A stretch of DNA of 64,000 bases from a virus: the IMG/VR virus record IMGVR_UViG_3300008954_003018, positions 21,939 through 85,938 of that record. One strand, given 5' to 3'. How positions within the stretch are numbered: position 1 is the first letter of the stretch; the number at the start of each line of letters is the position of its first letter. Shown here piece after piece: positions 1 to 8,664 of the stretch. A program made the translations under genes and the position numbers. Under the pieces are notes generated by a model. The model was not told the DNA's origin. It did no database searches and was given only the letters and a program-made list of their open reading frames with translations.

Positions 1-1
1 C

Positions 2-67
2 AATAATGCCGGTGGATTAAATACAAAGCCTAAAAAGTTTGCTGACGAAGAAAATGAAGGAAGTTAA
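2..67 (+). CDS. C-terminal end of an upstream gene (partial)
   Basis: An open frame enters from the left edge and ends at the TAA at 65-67 after 21 codons; its tail is polar and acidic and ends in ENEGS. It overlaps the proposed start of the next gene by 14 bases, in keeping with the overlapping layout of the rest of the window. Too little is visible to name it. The call rests only on frame continuity and the overlap pattern, so it could be chance. Confidence 0.45.
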   Translation, partial: NNAGGLNTKPKKFADEENEGS

Positions 68-653
68 TAATTTAGTAAAAGAATGGAAGAAATTTTTATT
101 AAAAGAAGATAAAACCTACCAAATATATTGTGATATGGATGGCGTTTTAGTAGATCTGGTTGGTGCCGTCTTAGAAAAGGCACAAAAAAATGCAAAAGAT
201 GAAAAGTTAAGAAAAGGTGTTGAAAAAATTCTAGCCATTGATTGGAGATGGACGGAAAAGAATCCAAAATACCAGAAATCTTTAGATTATATTGATAACA
301 TGGTAAGCAATAATGTAGAATTTTGGGCAACATTGCCCCCAACATCAGATAAAGACGTTTTGTGGAGTTATATTTCACAATATGATCCAATTATCCTTTC
401 TCACCCATGGGATGGAGAGTCTGCAGAGGGGAAAAGAGTGTGGGTTTCGAATTTAATAGATCCTCAACCAATTGATGTGATACTAACAGGCGACAAACAC
501 AGGCATGCTACAACAAAAGATGGTAAACCCAACATTTTAATTGATGATTTTGAAAAATATACTGTCCCATGGGAGCAAGCAGGGGGCATTGCCATACTAC
601 ATACTTCTGCAGAGGACACAATAAGCAAACTTAAGGCTTTAATGGAGCAATAA
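54..653 (+). CDS. HAD-superfamily phosphatase, 5'-nucleotidase-like
   Basis: About 199 residues. Motif I is DMDG at residues 27-30 (Asp27 as nucleophile, Asp29 as acid/base), followed by VLVD. A later TGDKHRHA segment fits the motif III lysine and LIDD fits motif IV. Small phage and bacterial HAD proteins of this type often dephosphorylate (deoxy)nucleotides; the substrate here is not known. I prefer the ATG at 54 over the upstream TTG at 39, since the ATG is a standard start and gives the usual overlap with the preceding gene. Residues 1-18 form a basic helix ending in FLLKE just before the HAD domain, which resembles a cleavable capsid-targeting peptide. The next ATG directly abuts the stop, so the two genes are probably co-translated. 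Confidence 0.8.
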   Translation: MKEVNNLVKEWKKFLLKEDKTYQIYCDMDGVLVDLVGAVLEKAQKNAKDEKLRKGVEKILAIDWRWTEKNPKYQKSLDYIDNMVSNNVEFWATLPPTSDKDVLWSYISQYDPIILSHPWDGESAEGKRVWVSNLIDPQPIDVILTGDKHRHATTKDGKPNILIDDFEKYTVPWEQAGGIAILHTSAEDTISKLKALMEQ

Positions 654-1400
654 ATGAAGAAATTATTTGAAAATTGGCGAGGATTAATTAAAGAATCAAG
701 GGGTCCAAAGGGTTTTCACTATAAAATTACACAAAGTTCCAAAACAATAGTGATTTTGCCTTTAAGTTTGCAAACTAATGAACCAGAACCAGGAAAAGCA
801 GAGGGAAATGCAGAGGTTGTTCTTGAAAAACGCACAGATATTCCCAATTGGCAGCTAGCATGGTCTAATGCACCTGCTGATTCAGAGGGTGTTGGTACGA
901 TAATGTACCTAATGGCACTAGAATTAGCCGGAAATGAAGGTTTATCCCCCGATGATTACGATCAAAGTGATGATGCACTACGTGTTTGGGCCAAATTTAT
1001 GCCCGAAAACAATAGATTTGGTGTTTCTAAGGTCAAAAAAGAGCAATTTGCCCACGATAACGATGAAAATCCCTTCTTTTTTGTGTTCTACAAGCCGAAT
1101 AGAGCCATTTTAAGCCGCTTTAAGGACCGTATATCGTATGAGGAGGGGTCGGAGGAAGAAAAGCCCGTCAAAGAGCCTGATATTGAGCCGTTCGACGTTG
1201 AAAATGACTGGGATTCTCTCTATGATGACGAAATATTGCAAGAAGAAGAGCCCTATCAGAAGAAAGTGAAGAAAAAACACCGCAGAATGAAGGTTAGACT
1301 GATTGGAAAGGGCAAAAACAAGCATAATGTGGGCAAAAAGATGAAAAAGCCGTCTTATAAGCGATCAAAAAGCGCTCCACCGGGCGCTGGTGGCTCTTAG
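654..1400 (+). CDS. Conserved phage protein with LFENWR-type N-terminus
   Basis: 248 residues of unknown function. The N-terminus (KKLFENWRGLIKE, residues 2-14) is the kind of short leader I recall on several unrelated proteins of marine T4-like phages, where it may act as a capsid-targeting peptide removed after the Glu. The middle, around residues 70-115, contains a segment (WSNAPADSEGVG, then a helix and VWAKFM) resembling a conserved phage domain of unknown, possibly GNAT-like, fold. The last 90 residues switch from acidic (EEGSEEEK) to very basic (KKVKKKHRR and beyond), as in nucleic-acid-binding tails. It abuts the preceding HAD gene. The family resemblance is from memory, not a search. 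Confidence 0.6.
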   Translation: MKKLFENWRGLIKESRGPKGFHYKITQSSKTIVILPLSLQTNEPEPGKAEGNAEVVLEKRTDIPNWQLAWSNAPADSEGVGTIMYLMALELAGNEGLSPDDYDQSDDALRVWAKFMPENNRFGVSKVKKEQFAHDNDENPFFFVFYKPNRAILSRFKDRISYEEGSEEEKPVKEPDIEPFDVENDWDSLYDDEILQEEEPYQKKVKKKHRRMKVRLIGKGKNKHNVGKKMKKPSYKRSKSAPPGAGGS

Positions 1401-1430
1401 TGACTAGTTATTGATAGCGAGGGAGGTTTT

Positions 1431-1631
1431 ATGCCAATTATCACTGAAATTTCCGATTTTGACCTCGAAATGATCAATATTCTGATCAAAAAAGAGCGCG
1501 AAGAGCAAAATAACGCTTTTGGGCGCCCATTTCTTCAAATACCAACCCCAAATCCGCTAAATTGTCCGAAATTGCGCGAAATAACAGAAGAAAAACAAAA
1601 TGACGACAAAATAATCATTATTGACATTTGA
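1431..1631 (+). CDS. Small protein of unknown function
   Basis: 66 residues, preceded by a strong ribosome-binding site (GGGAGG at about 1421-1426) at good spacing, which supports it being translated. The N-terminal half is an acidic/charged helix (DFDLEMINILIKKEREEQ) followed by a proline-rich stretch (PFLQIPTPNP). I recognise no domain. It sits alone between two larger genes. Confidence 0.6.
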   Translation: MPIITEISDFDLEMINILIKKEREEQNNAFGRPFLQIPTPNPLNCPKLREITEEKQNDDKIIIIDI

Positions 1632-1634
1632 AAA

Positions 1635-1641
1635 CTATTTA
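1635..1641 (+). promoter_or_regulatory. Putative late-promoter motif ACTATTTA
   Basis: The 8-mer ACTATTTA (1634-1641) lies in the short gap before the gene at 1679, 37 bases upstream of its start. The same 8-mer or a one-base variant precedes seven other starts in this window. There is no good -35 hexamer, as expected for T4-type late promoters, which need only a -10-like element. Confidence 0.4.
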
Positions 1642-1678
1642 AACTGTATACTTTTATTTTCCCGGAGTTATGCAGCAT

Positions 1679-3604
1679 ATGCCCTATAAGAACCTTGCAA
1701 GAATTATATTAGAAGAGTATTATAAGCTTATAAGCGAGTCAAAGGGCAAACTACCATCGACTATAAGCAAAATAGGTAAACCGGTTCGTATACCTACGCC
1801 TAGGCTTCCAACTATTAGGCCTGGTTTGTTAAACCTCGGAAAAACCAGCAAAATAGGACAGACTGGTCATGTTCCGGATGACGTGGGAGCGCCGCTCGAA
1901 GGTGAATTTACATATAGACCTTATGATCTTGAAGCGGCGCCGGTAAAAGAATTGACGCCTGCTGTTGGCGCGCCGCATGTAGAACCACATGGCCAGAACG
2001 TGCAGTATTTAGGGGTGCGCGAGGCTCCGGGTGAACCTGTAGATTATAGCGCGCTAAGAACGGAACTTGGTGGCATGCTGGCGCCACATTTTCGAAAAGA
2101 ACCTGTAAATCCACAAAACTATAGTAGGGTGGCAATGCCGGGAGACGAAGGAAATTTAACGGTTCGGCCATCATATGAACAATTTGAAGAACTAGCACCA
2201 AGTGGTTTGCGCGATGTAATAAAAAGCATCACAGCGGATGTAAGGGCGGGGGTTATTACTCCACACGATGCTGCTAGCTTTGTAATCGAGTATTATCCCC
2301 GTGAAGCAATGCAATGGCACACAAGACGAGGATATCTTGCGGATGTAGAAAAAGCAGTTAAAGCAAAGATAAAAAGCATCGATCTTTACCCTAGTGCTGA
2401 AAAAGTTGCGTTAGAAAAGTTAAGATTGAAAGCTGCAGAAGCTTTTGAAGCAAACAGACCGGTGGGAGTTGCAAGCACCGGAAGGCTTGATTTATCAGGT
2501 GGTTCAACCATGGAAATACTAGCTCAAGAAAAGGCAGTTATAGACAGCATTGCTCCAAGCTTGGCGCGCCAGTATTATGGTAAGGATTATGGTAATTTAA
2601 CACCTGGAGAAAGAGCGACTGTTCAGGGTATTAGTAAAAACACGCTTGATAGTATAAAAAATACGCCCCCAGCGCAACTTCGTAAAAATATTGCAAATTT
2701 GGAGGCGCGCCAAGGCCAACAGAACCCATGGGAAAAGGCTGGAGTCTCGAAAAAGCTATGGGACGAAGATGTTGCTGCGAGATGGGGACAATTAATTGAT
2801 GAAGTACACCCAATGGTAGTAGATTATTATGTCGACGGAATTCGCAGTGGAAAAATTACGGGGCGCGCCCTACAACTTGCGCGTGGAACATGGATGAAAG
2901 ATCCTTTTTATCGCGCAATTGTAAACAAACTGGAGGAACCCTCGCTTATCATCACTGATCATACCAAAGAACCTGCGATGACCGTTCGAAGGGACTTTAG
3001 CGAAGATCCGCGGGGCGTAACGGTTGTTGAACCCACAAAAACACACGAGGATTACGCACCCGGGATGTCTCTTGAAGATTTTAAAGGCGTTGAGGCGCCG
3101 AGTAATTCGGAATTGGCGTGGGCTCGTCACAGGGCACATACGCAAAGGGGCCATGAGGATACAGGCCAACTCATTCCCGGAAGAACATATGGGATTCAAG
3201 CTTATGAGAGAGCGGTGAGCGAGATAGGGCGTCTAGGCATGCCTTTAACTCCCGGAGAAATAAGAGAATTGGCAACTAACAGCCCTACAGCATTGCGTGT
3301 ATATCGCGACATTTTAAATTTGGGATGGGATGAGCACATTGCGCCCGGCCTCAGAACGCCACGAGTGCGCGTTCCGGAGCGTGGGTTCGATTGGGACACA
3401 CACTTACAAGACGTGGAACGGGAGATACAAAGGTTTGGGTATTCTCGTTCGGCTGCAGATGTATGGGGTGAAAATCCACGTGGTGGTCTAACAGTTGTTG
3501 ATGAGACACCGCCAAGAAGAAGAGGTCGCATGACAGAATTTGACGAAGCTAAAAAAATAGTACAGAAAGAATACCAAAAGTTATTGTTGGAAATCAAGAA
3601 ATGA
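1679..3604 (+). CDS. Large phage protein, paralogous at its N-terminus to the next gene
   Basis: About 641 residues, no recognised enzyme domain. I chose the ATG at 1679 because GGAG at 1664-1667 is 11 bases from it but only 2 bases from the alternative ATG at 1670. Residues 1-20 form a helix ending in KLISE. What follows, SKGKLPSTISKIGKP and then a proline-rich stretch and GAPLEGEFTYRPYD, closely matches the next gene (SKSKLPSTLSKIGKP and DAPLEGEFVYKPYD), so the two arose by duplication or share an exchanged module. The homology begins exactly after the LISE / MNE site, suggesting a removed leader. The C-terminus is helical and charged (VQKEYQKLLLEIKK). No HExxH motif is present. The stop overlaps the next start as ATGA. 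Confidence 0.75.
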   Translation: MPYKNLARIILEEYYKLISESKGKLPSTISKIGKPVRIPTPRLPTIRPGLLNLGKTSKIGQTGHVPDDVGAPLEGEFTYRPYDLEAAPVKELTPAVGAPHVEPHGQNVQYLGVREAPGEPVDYSALRTELGGMLAPHFRKEPVNPQNYSRVAMPGDEGNLTVRPSYEQFEELAPSGLRDVIKSITADVRAGVITPHDAASFVIEYYPREAMQWHTRRGYLADVEKAVKAKIKSIDLYPSAEKVALEKLRLKAAEAFEANRPVGVASTGRLDLSGGSTMEILAQEKAVIDSIAPSLARQYYGKDYGNLTPGERATVQGISKNTLDSIKNTPPAQLRKNIANLEARQGQQNPWEKAGVSKKLWDEDVAARWGQLIDEVHPMVVDYYVDGIRSGKITGRALQLARGTWMKDPFYRAIVNKLEEPSLIITDHTKEPAMTVRRDFSEDPRGVTVVEPTKTHEDYAPGMSLEDFKGVEAPSNSELAWARHRAHTQRGHEDTGQLIPGRTYGIQAYERAVSEIGRLGMPLTPGEIRELATNSPTALRVYRDILNLGWDEHIAPGLRTPRVRVPERGFDWDTHLQDVEREIQRFGYSRSAADVWGENPRGGLTVVDETPPRRRGRMTEFDEAKKIVQKEYQKLLLEIKK

Positions 3605-6600
3605 AAAAAAAGAAAATCACCATCAAGATGAACGAATCAAAAAGCAAATTACCATCAACTTTAAGTAAAATAGGCAAACCTAGACCACCAGGGCCATCGC
3701 TTAAGCTACCAGTTATTAGGCCTGATTTATTAAAAATTGGCAGCCCCACTATTTCAAACACTCCACGAGCAGTAGATGCGCCACTTGAGGGTGAATTTGT
3801 ATATAAACCTTATGATCCTGATGTATTAAAACCAGAGGTGCATTTGATGCCGAAGCCGCCGGAGACACCTGATCTTGCGCGCGGGAAGCAGCCTGATTAC
3901 GATTGGCTGGAAAGCGAGGTTACACCTGCGGCACCAGTAGAAACTCCAGTTATAGAGCCGTGGGAGTCGCCATTACGTTTAGACGACCGACAGCCATTAA
4001 TGGCAGCCAGGGAAGAAGAAAAGCTGGTTAATGGTTTGAAAAATTTTCTTGCGAAAGAATACTCAAGCGGCCGGTATAAGGAAAAATGGTTAGATGCCGG
4101 GGTACCAGAAAAAGTGTACGATGAGCTTGTTTTGCCGCGCGTAATAAAAAAAATCAACGCCACGCCAATAATTATTTCAAGTCAAACACCTGATGGGCTT
4201 AACCCAGAAATATGGGAGAGGGCTGGTGGCGTATATGCCCCGCCGGGTGCAACTGGGACACCATGGGGGAGCGTACAAATAAGAACACCATCAGATATAG
4301 CAAAATATTCCACCGGAGGCATGTCGACCTTGGGAACACTGGCTCATGAAGTTGGCCATGGTTTTTCTTATGATCCATATTTGGTTGCAATTTACAACAA
4401 ATTCAGAAGTGCTCCTAATCCTGCGCAAGAGTTCCTAGCAAACAAAGCATTAGTTAGGAGCGGCATACCGGCTGAAATTATTCCGTATCTCAAATCGCAC
4501 GGCTTAAGTGCAGCGCAGCAAGGTCTTTATCGTTACTACCCTCCGGAGCATGCGCAATCCATTTATATACCAACTGCTACACTGGCTCAAATGCAGGCTT
4601 ATGAGCTAGATAGTTTACTTGATCTTGGTCAGCATGGCGGCCAGATTGGAGACCGTCTAACACCTGGAGAATTGCTGGGTTATAAATGGGCGCAAAATTT
4701 TAAAAAATATCGTGCTGGAGACACTTCTCCAGAAGTGAAGGAAGCTGCTCTTCAGGAATATAAATGGCGAAGCAATATAGAGGAAATATATGCAGATGTA
4801 AAAGCAGTTGATGCTATTTTAAAGCGCCCAATGACAGGGAATGATATTAGAGAAACTTGTATGGGAGTTCGTACTGTTGGTTCGGCTGCAATAAATGCTG
4901 TCCCTTCGTTTAGGGATTTTTTAAATTGCAAACACCCTGAAAAGGCTGCTTCTATATTCAACAAAATAGTCCAAATCGGCATTGCTGGTACTGGTGCTGC
5001 AGCTGTTGGTGCTTCCGAGGGAGATGGATCACAAAGCTTAAAAGAAGATACACAAAATAAAATAAACAAAATTATTTCTGAAGAAATTGAGAAAATGTTG
5101 TTAGAGGCACCTGTGATACCCGCTTCTTTTGCCGATTATTTAGATACACCGCATGCAGCTGCTCTTCGAAGAAAAATGGACTTCTTAGGTTCAAAACATT
5201 CTCTCCCCTACCCTCAAAGCATGGACGTACGCCCGAAGGAAGAAATCGGTGGTGGTTATACAGACGAATTTGGCTTGAAGCATCAAAAAGGTTCACAGCG
5301 CGTGACGCCCGGAGAGCAACTTAAGCACGAAATTGCAATGGGCGGCATGAACTGGAAACAAGGTGTCCCGGGATATTATTTACCATGGGGCGGCCCTAAA
5401 GATCCTAAAGATCCCCGCGGGGCGCCAAGAGGTTGGATATATCAAGGGCCCGGAACACGAGAAGGTGGGGGTTCCACACCGGTTCCTCCGCAAAGAATGG
5501 GCGGCTCTAGTGCTCTAAAAAAAGATCCGAGTGGTTATTTTCAAAGATTTGGAAAGGGCAAACGAACTTGGTCTGGTGTGCCAAGAGGAAAAAATAAAGG
5601 ACTGAGATATGGCTACATTCCCGGCTCAGAATTAAAGGCGAAAGTGGACGAATACACCAAAACGAGAAACATACACAAAGATCTAGAAGACGAAACGTGG
5701 CAAAATTACAGAGGCCGCTCAAGTTTTTTCAGTGAAGATTCCGGAGATTTAGATGGTCCGATTGTTCGCTCATATCAAGATCCAAAAACAGGCAAGTGGC
5801 ATCAAACCACAATTGTACCGATGGCAGATCCATATAGGCAGGGACCGGATCCCAGTAAAGAGGGAAAGTCATCATGGTTAGATCTGTTTACTGGTGGCGG
5901 ATCTGGTGTGGGATGGACTGGCATGCCACACACTGGTCCAAGCGCATCGCGGCAGCTAGAATTAAACAAAGAAAGAATGCGTCGGTGTGCAAATGATCCT
6001 AAATGTCTTGATAAATTAAAATCAAAATGGGAAAAATCTAAATATTTCCCTGGAGCAACAGAAGGGTTCGGAAATCTTCCTCTCATGTGGCCTGGATGGG
6101 AACAACTTACAGATTATTGGACCGGAATACAGTCGCCCGGAACGCATCGTGCTGCCCTACCAGATGAAAGCAGTTATCTACGACATTTGGGTGTACCCAA
6201 GAAAGCTACACAAAAGGTTTTTAATAAAAAAGATTGGCATTATTTAAACGACAGAGAGAAAGAGGTCGCTAGTTTTAACTATTGGGAGCGCAAAGAGAAT
6301 AAAGATAGAATTCCTGAACTTTTGAAAAAACAAGAATCTGGTGATCTTACCGATAGAGAAAGACTGGAACTAAAAGGGTTAACGTATGTAAAGGAGTTTA
6401 GTAAAATCGCAGACAAATACAAAAAAGCGATGGGCCCGGGCTATGAATATTCTAACCCTGCATATGCAGGTGACGTTCCTTATCAGTTTAATCTTTTCAC
6501 AGATCCTATAGAAGTAACTCCAGCCGGTATACCGGCCATGCTTTGGAGAGGGCTAGCCAAGGGAGGCTTACGGAATATGTACAGATCATTGAAAAGTGGA

Positions 6601-8589
6601 CAGCCTATGCCAACTGGTTTAGGTGGCGAAATTACCCCAAGGCTGGCTCATTGGTCAGAATCTCCGGTGTTGGCGAGGCTAGCTCCAAAAACAATAGACG
6701 CGGCGCAGTCTGCAGAGCTAATGCGCCAGGCGAAAGCCGCAACTGATCCTACGCAGTTGGCCAAAGGAGCAGTAGTTGGGCCCGGGGCACTTCCGGGTGG
6801 TGAGCAAATAATACGTCCATATGAAATACCAACGCCCAAGGGGCCAAAGCCGTTTGAGCCGGTAAGAGTCGACGTAGAAAAAAGCGAAGCCTTTAAACAC
6901 ATTCATCAACAAGTTAAGGCTTTAAAAGATTGGCATCAAGCTAATTTTGGTGCAAGGAATTCGGTCGAAATTGAAAATATCAAAAAAGGAATAACACAAC
7001 AAGCGGTAACTGGTAGGCTTTATGACCTAGAAGACCTCAAACATATAATCATCGATCTTAAAACTAGTGGCGGTTGGGCAAGAAATCCATTTGCGGAGCT
7101 TTCACAAATAAAATATGATCCTAGGTTACTTGAAGAATCCTTAGACAGCTTGAAAAACGTTGTTCTAGGAAAATTACAGAGTTTATTAAACGAAGACAAA
7201 GATATAGTTCTGGAAGAAATAAAGCCGCCCAAGCCCTACAAACCCAAGACTGTCAATTATAAATTTTCGTTTGGAAGAATTGGAGAGGAGCCTTTAGAAG
7301 AGCGTGATGGCGACAAACTTCATTATGGAGCATCGATGAATAAGCCTGTTTTGGCTTTTATCAATCTTGTTCTGGCCAAAAGAAAAGTCAAGCAACAGCA
7401 AACAGGAAAACCAATTAGAGCGCTAACTGATAAAGAGCTTTCAGATTTGATTACATATACAAATTACAAAGGTGGCTCAAATAAGGTTAATAGAGCTTTA
7501 AGCAATCTTCGTTATAATCCAAAAAATCCAAAAAACGATAGAGATTACTATAAAAAACTCAGCAAACAAGTAGGAATAACACAAGAACAAACACGAGAAA
7601 TGTTAAAAGAACTTGAAATTGATAATGTAATTGGTGGCGTTCGATGGGGTGGGGCGAACAACAGGCAATCGCCGCGGGGTTATAGCCAATTCATGTCTAA
7701 AATGCTACAATATAAGTCCAATCCGGATTCTGAATTTCATGATGAGGCCACTAAAGTATTATATTATATGCAACACCGGCATGACAAGAGGAATACTGGT
7801 GCAAAAGGTTTAAAAAAATATTTAAATAAAAGACTAGAGAAAGAAGGGTATGGCAAAGATGCCATACAAACAATATATGGAAAAGGCGGATATGTAAAGG
7901 GTACCCTAAACTACTCCATCGTTATAAATGATAAATATGTCCTATCTTTGTATACAAAGTCTAAAAAACCTAAAGCATCTTCATATAAAATGAGACCAGA
8001 CTTACATAAGATATCGGCTGATATTATCTTACGTAACCTCGATCCAGAAGAGTTAGGTGTTGGTGGTTATGATCGATTAAAACAGGACACGGAAATAGAA
8101 GGCTGGAATCAAAGAGAGATGGATAGAGTAGAGAAACTAGCTACTTGGGATGTTATTTCACCAGAGGACATGATGTCTGCACAAAAAATTGATGCACTAG
8201 TACCTCAAGAGGTGGACAAAGCAGTTGACCTAGATAGAGCAGAAGAGGAGCCAGATCTGCCATTGAGCAAAGAAAGACTAAATGAAGAAAAGCAACATAT
8301 TGCGGTTGATATTGTACTAAAGTATAATAACGACTTTTCATTCTATGGCTATGTGTTAAATCAAATTAGAGCAATTGATGGAATTACAATTGCAAAGGCG
8401 GATGAAGCTGGTGTTGTAGATGTTTCGCCCGAACGTCAACAAATTTTATTGCACCTTAAGTTTATGCCAATTGGCTCACTTTCACGTTATTTTTGGTATC
8501 TAAAAAATGAGCTAAAGAAGATACAGGATGCCAGTGGCGACAAGATCGACAGTGTACAAATTCGCGGAATCCCACGACAAATAGATTAA
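3601..8589 (+). CDS. Giant fusion protein: zinc-peptidase motif plus serine beta-lactamase-fold domain
   Basis: 1662 residues. Residues 1-12 are a basic leader ending MNE, followed by the module shared with the preceding gene. A zinc-peptidase motif HEVGH lies at residues 249-253. A small hydrophobic Gly/Ala stretch (about 460-475) precedes a helix ending MLLE (502). After another helix ending LLNE (1198) comes a domain with the hallmarks of class-A beta-lactamases and DD-peptidases: SMNK (SxxK, Ser1245 and Lys1248), GGSN near 1291-1294 in the SxN position, and KGG (1428-1430) in the KTG position. A last domain of about 100 residues follows RLNE (1562). Such folds act on peptidoglycan or beta-lactams, so a cell-wall role is plausible but unproved. 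The LxE sites between modules suggest processing by a prohead-type protease. Confidence 0.8.
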   Translation: MKKKKITIKMNESKSKLPSTLSKIGKPRPPGPSLKLPVIRPDLLKIGSPTISNTPRAVDAPLEGEFVYKPYDPDVLKPEVHLMPKPPETPDLARGKQPDYDWLESEVTPAAPVETPVIEPWESPLRLDDRQPLMAAREEEKLVNGLKNFLAKEYSSGRYKEKWLDAGVPEKVYDELVLPRVIKKINATPIIISSQTPDGLNPEIWERAGGVYAPPGATGTPWGSVQIRTPSDIAKYSTGGMSTLGTLAHEVGHGFSYDPYLVAIYNKFRSAPNPAQEFLANKALVRSGIPAEIIPYLKSHGLSAAQQGLYRYYPPEHAQSIYIPTATLAQMQAYELDSLLDLGQHGGQIGDRLTPGELLGYKWAQNFKKYRAGDTSPEVKEAALQEYKWRSNIEEIYADVKAVDAILKRPMTGNDIRETCMGVRTVGSAAINAVPSFRDFLNCKHPEKAASIFNKIVQIGIAGTGAAAVGASEGDGSQSLKEDTQNKINKIISEEIEKMLLEAPVIPASFADYLDTPHAAALRRKMDFLGSKHSLPYPQSMDVRPKEEIGGGYTDEFGLKHQKGSQRVTPGEQLKHEIAMGGMNWKQGVPGYYLPWGGPKDPKDPRGAPRGWIYQGPGTREGGGSTPVPPQRMGGSSALKKDPSGYFQRFGKGKRTWSGVPRGKNKGLRYGYIPGSELKAKVDEYTKTRNIHKDLEDETWQNYRGRSSFFSEDSGDLDGPIVRSYQDPKTGKWHQTTIVPMADPYRQGPDPSKEGKSSWLDLFTGGGSGVGWTGMPHTGPSASRQLELNKERMRRCANDPKCLDKLKSKWEKSKYFPGATEGFGNLPLMWPGWEQLTDYWTGIQSPGTHRAALPDESSYLRHLGVPKKATQKVFNKKDWHYLNDREKEVASFNYWERKENKDRIPELLKKQESGDLTDRERLELKGLTYVKEFSKIADKYKKAMGPGYEYSNPAYAGDVPYQFNLFTDPIEVTPAGIPAMLWRGLAKGGLRNMYRSLKSGQPMPTGLGGEITPRLAHWSESPVLARLAPKTIDAAQSAELMRQAKAATDPTQLAKGAVVGPGALPGGEQIIRPYEIPTPKGPKPFEPVRVDVEKSEAFKHIHQQVKALKDWHQANFGARNSVEIENIKKGITQQAVTGRLYDLEDLKHIIIDLKTSGGWARNPFAELSQIKYDPRLLEESLDSLKNVVLGKLQSLLNEDKDIVLEEIKPPKPYKPKTVNYKFSFGRIGEEPLEERDGDKLHYGASMNKPVLAFINLVLAKRKVKQQQTGKPIRALTDKELSDLITYTNYKGGSNKVNRALSNLRYNPKNPKNDRDYYKKLSKQVGITQEQTREMLKELEIDNVIGGVRWGGANNRQSPRGYSQFMSKMLQYKSNPDSEFHDEATKVLYYMQHRHDKRNTGAKGLKKYLNKRLEKEGYGKDAIQTIYGKGGYVKGTLNYSIVINDKYVLSLYTKSKKPKASSYKMRPDLHKISADIILRNLDPEELGVGGYDRLKQDTEIEGWNQREMDRVEKLATWDVISPEDMMSAQKIDALVPQEVDKAVDLDRAEEEPDLPLSKERLNEEKQHIAVDIVLKYNNDFSFYGYVLNQIRAIDGITIAKADEAGVVDVSPERQQILLHLKFMPIGSLSRYFWYLKNELKKIQDASGDKIDSVQIRGIPRQID

Positions 8590-8615
8590 TTATTTTTATA
8601 AACTAAAGAAAACGC

Positions 8616-8643
8616 TTGTTTTTTTGTTAAGTTGTGTTATACT
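8616..8643 (+). promoter_or_regulatory. Possible sigma70-type promoter
   Basis: TTGTTT at 8616-8621 and TATACT at 8638-8643, spaced 16 bases, in the 75-base gap between the giant fusion gene and the lipoprotein gene. The -10 is good and the -35 poor. A Shine-Dalgarno-like AGAGGG follows at 8651-8656. Confidence 0.35.
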
Positions 8644-8664
8644 TATATATAGAGGGCTTGTGCG

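Noticed and set aside
3120-3170. Possible HExxH-like zinc motif in the 1679 protein (around ARHRAHTQRGHED)
   Set aside because: The order of His and Glu does not fit HExxH or other zinc-peptidase motifs.
8605-8630. AAAAC-GCTT-GTTTT plus T-run after the 3601 gene, resembling a terminator
   Set aside because: The stem is only five mainly A-T pairs; too weak to call an intrinsic terminator.
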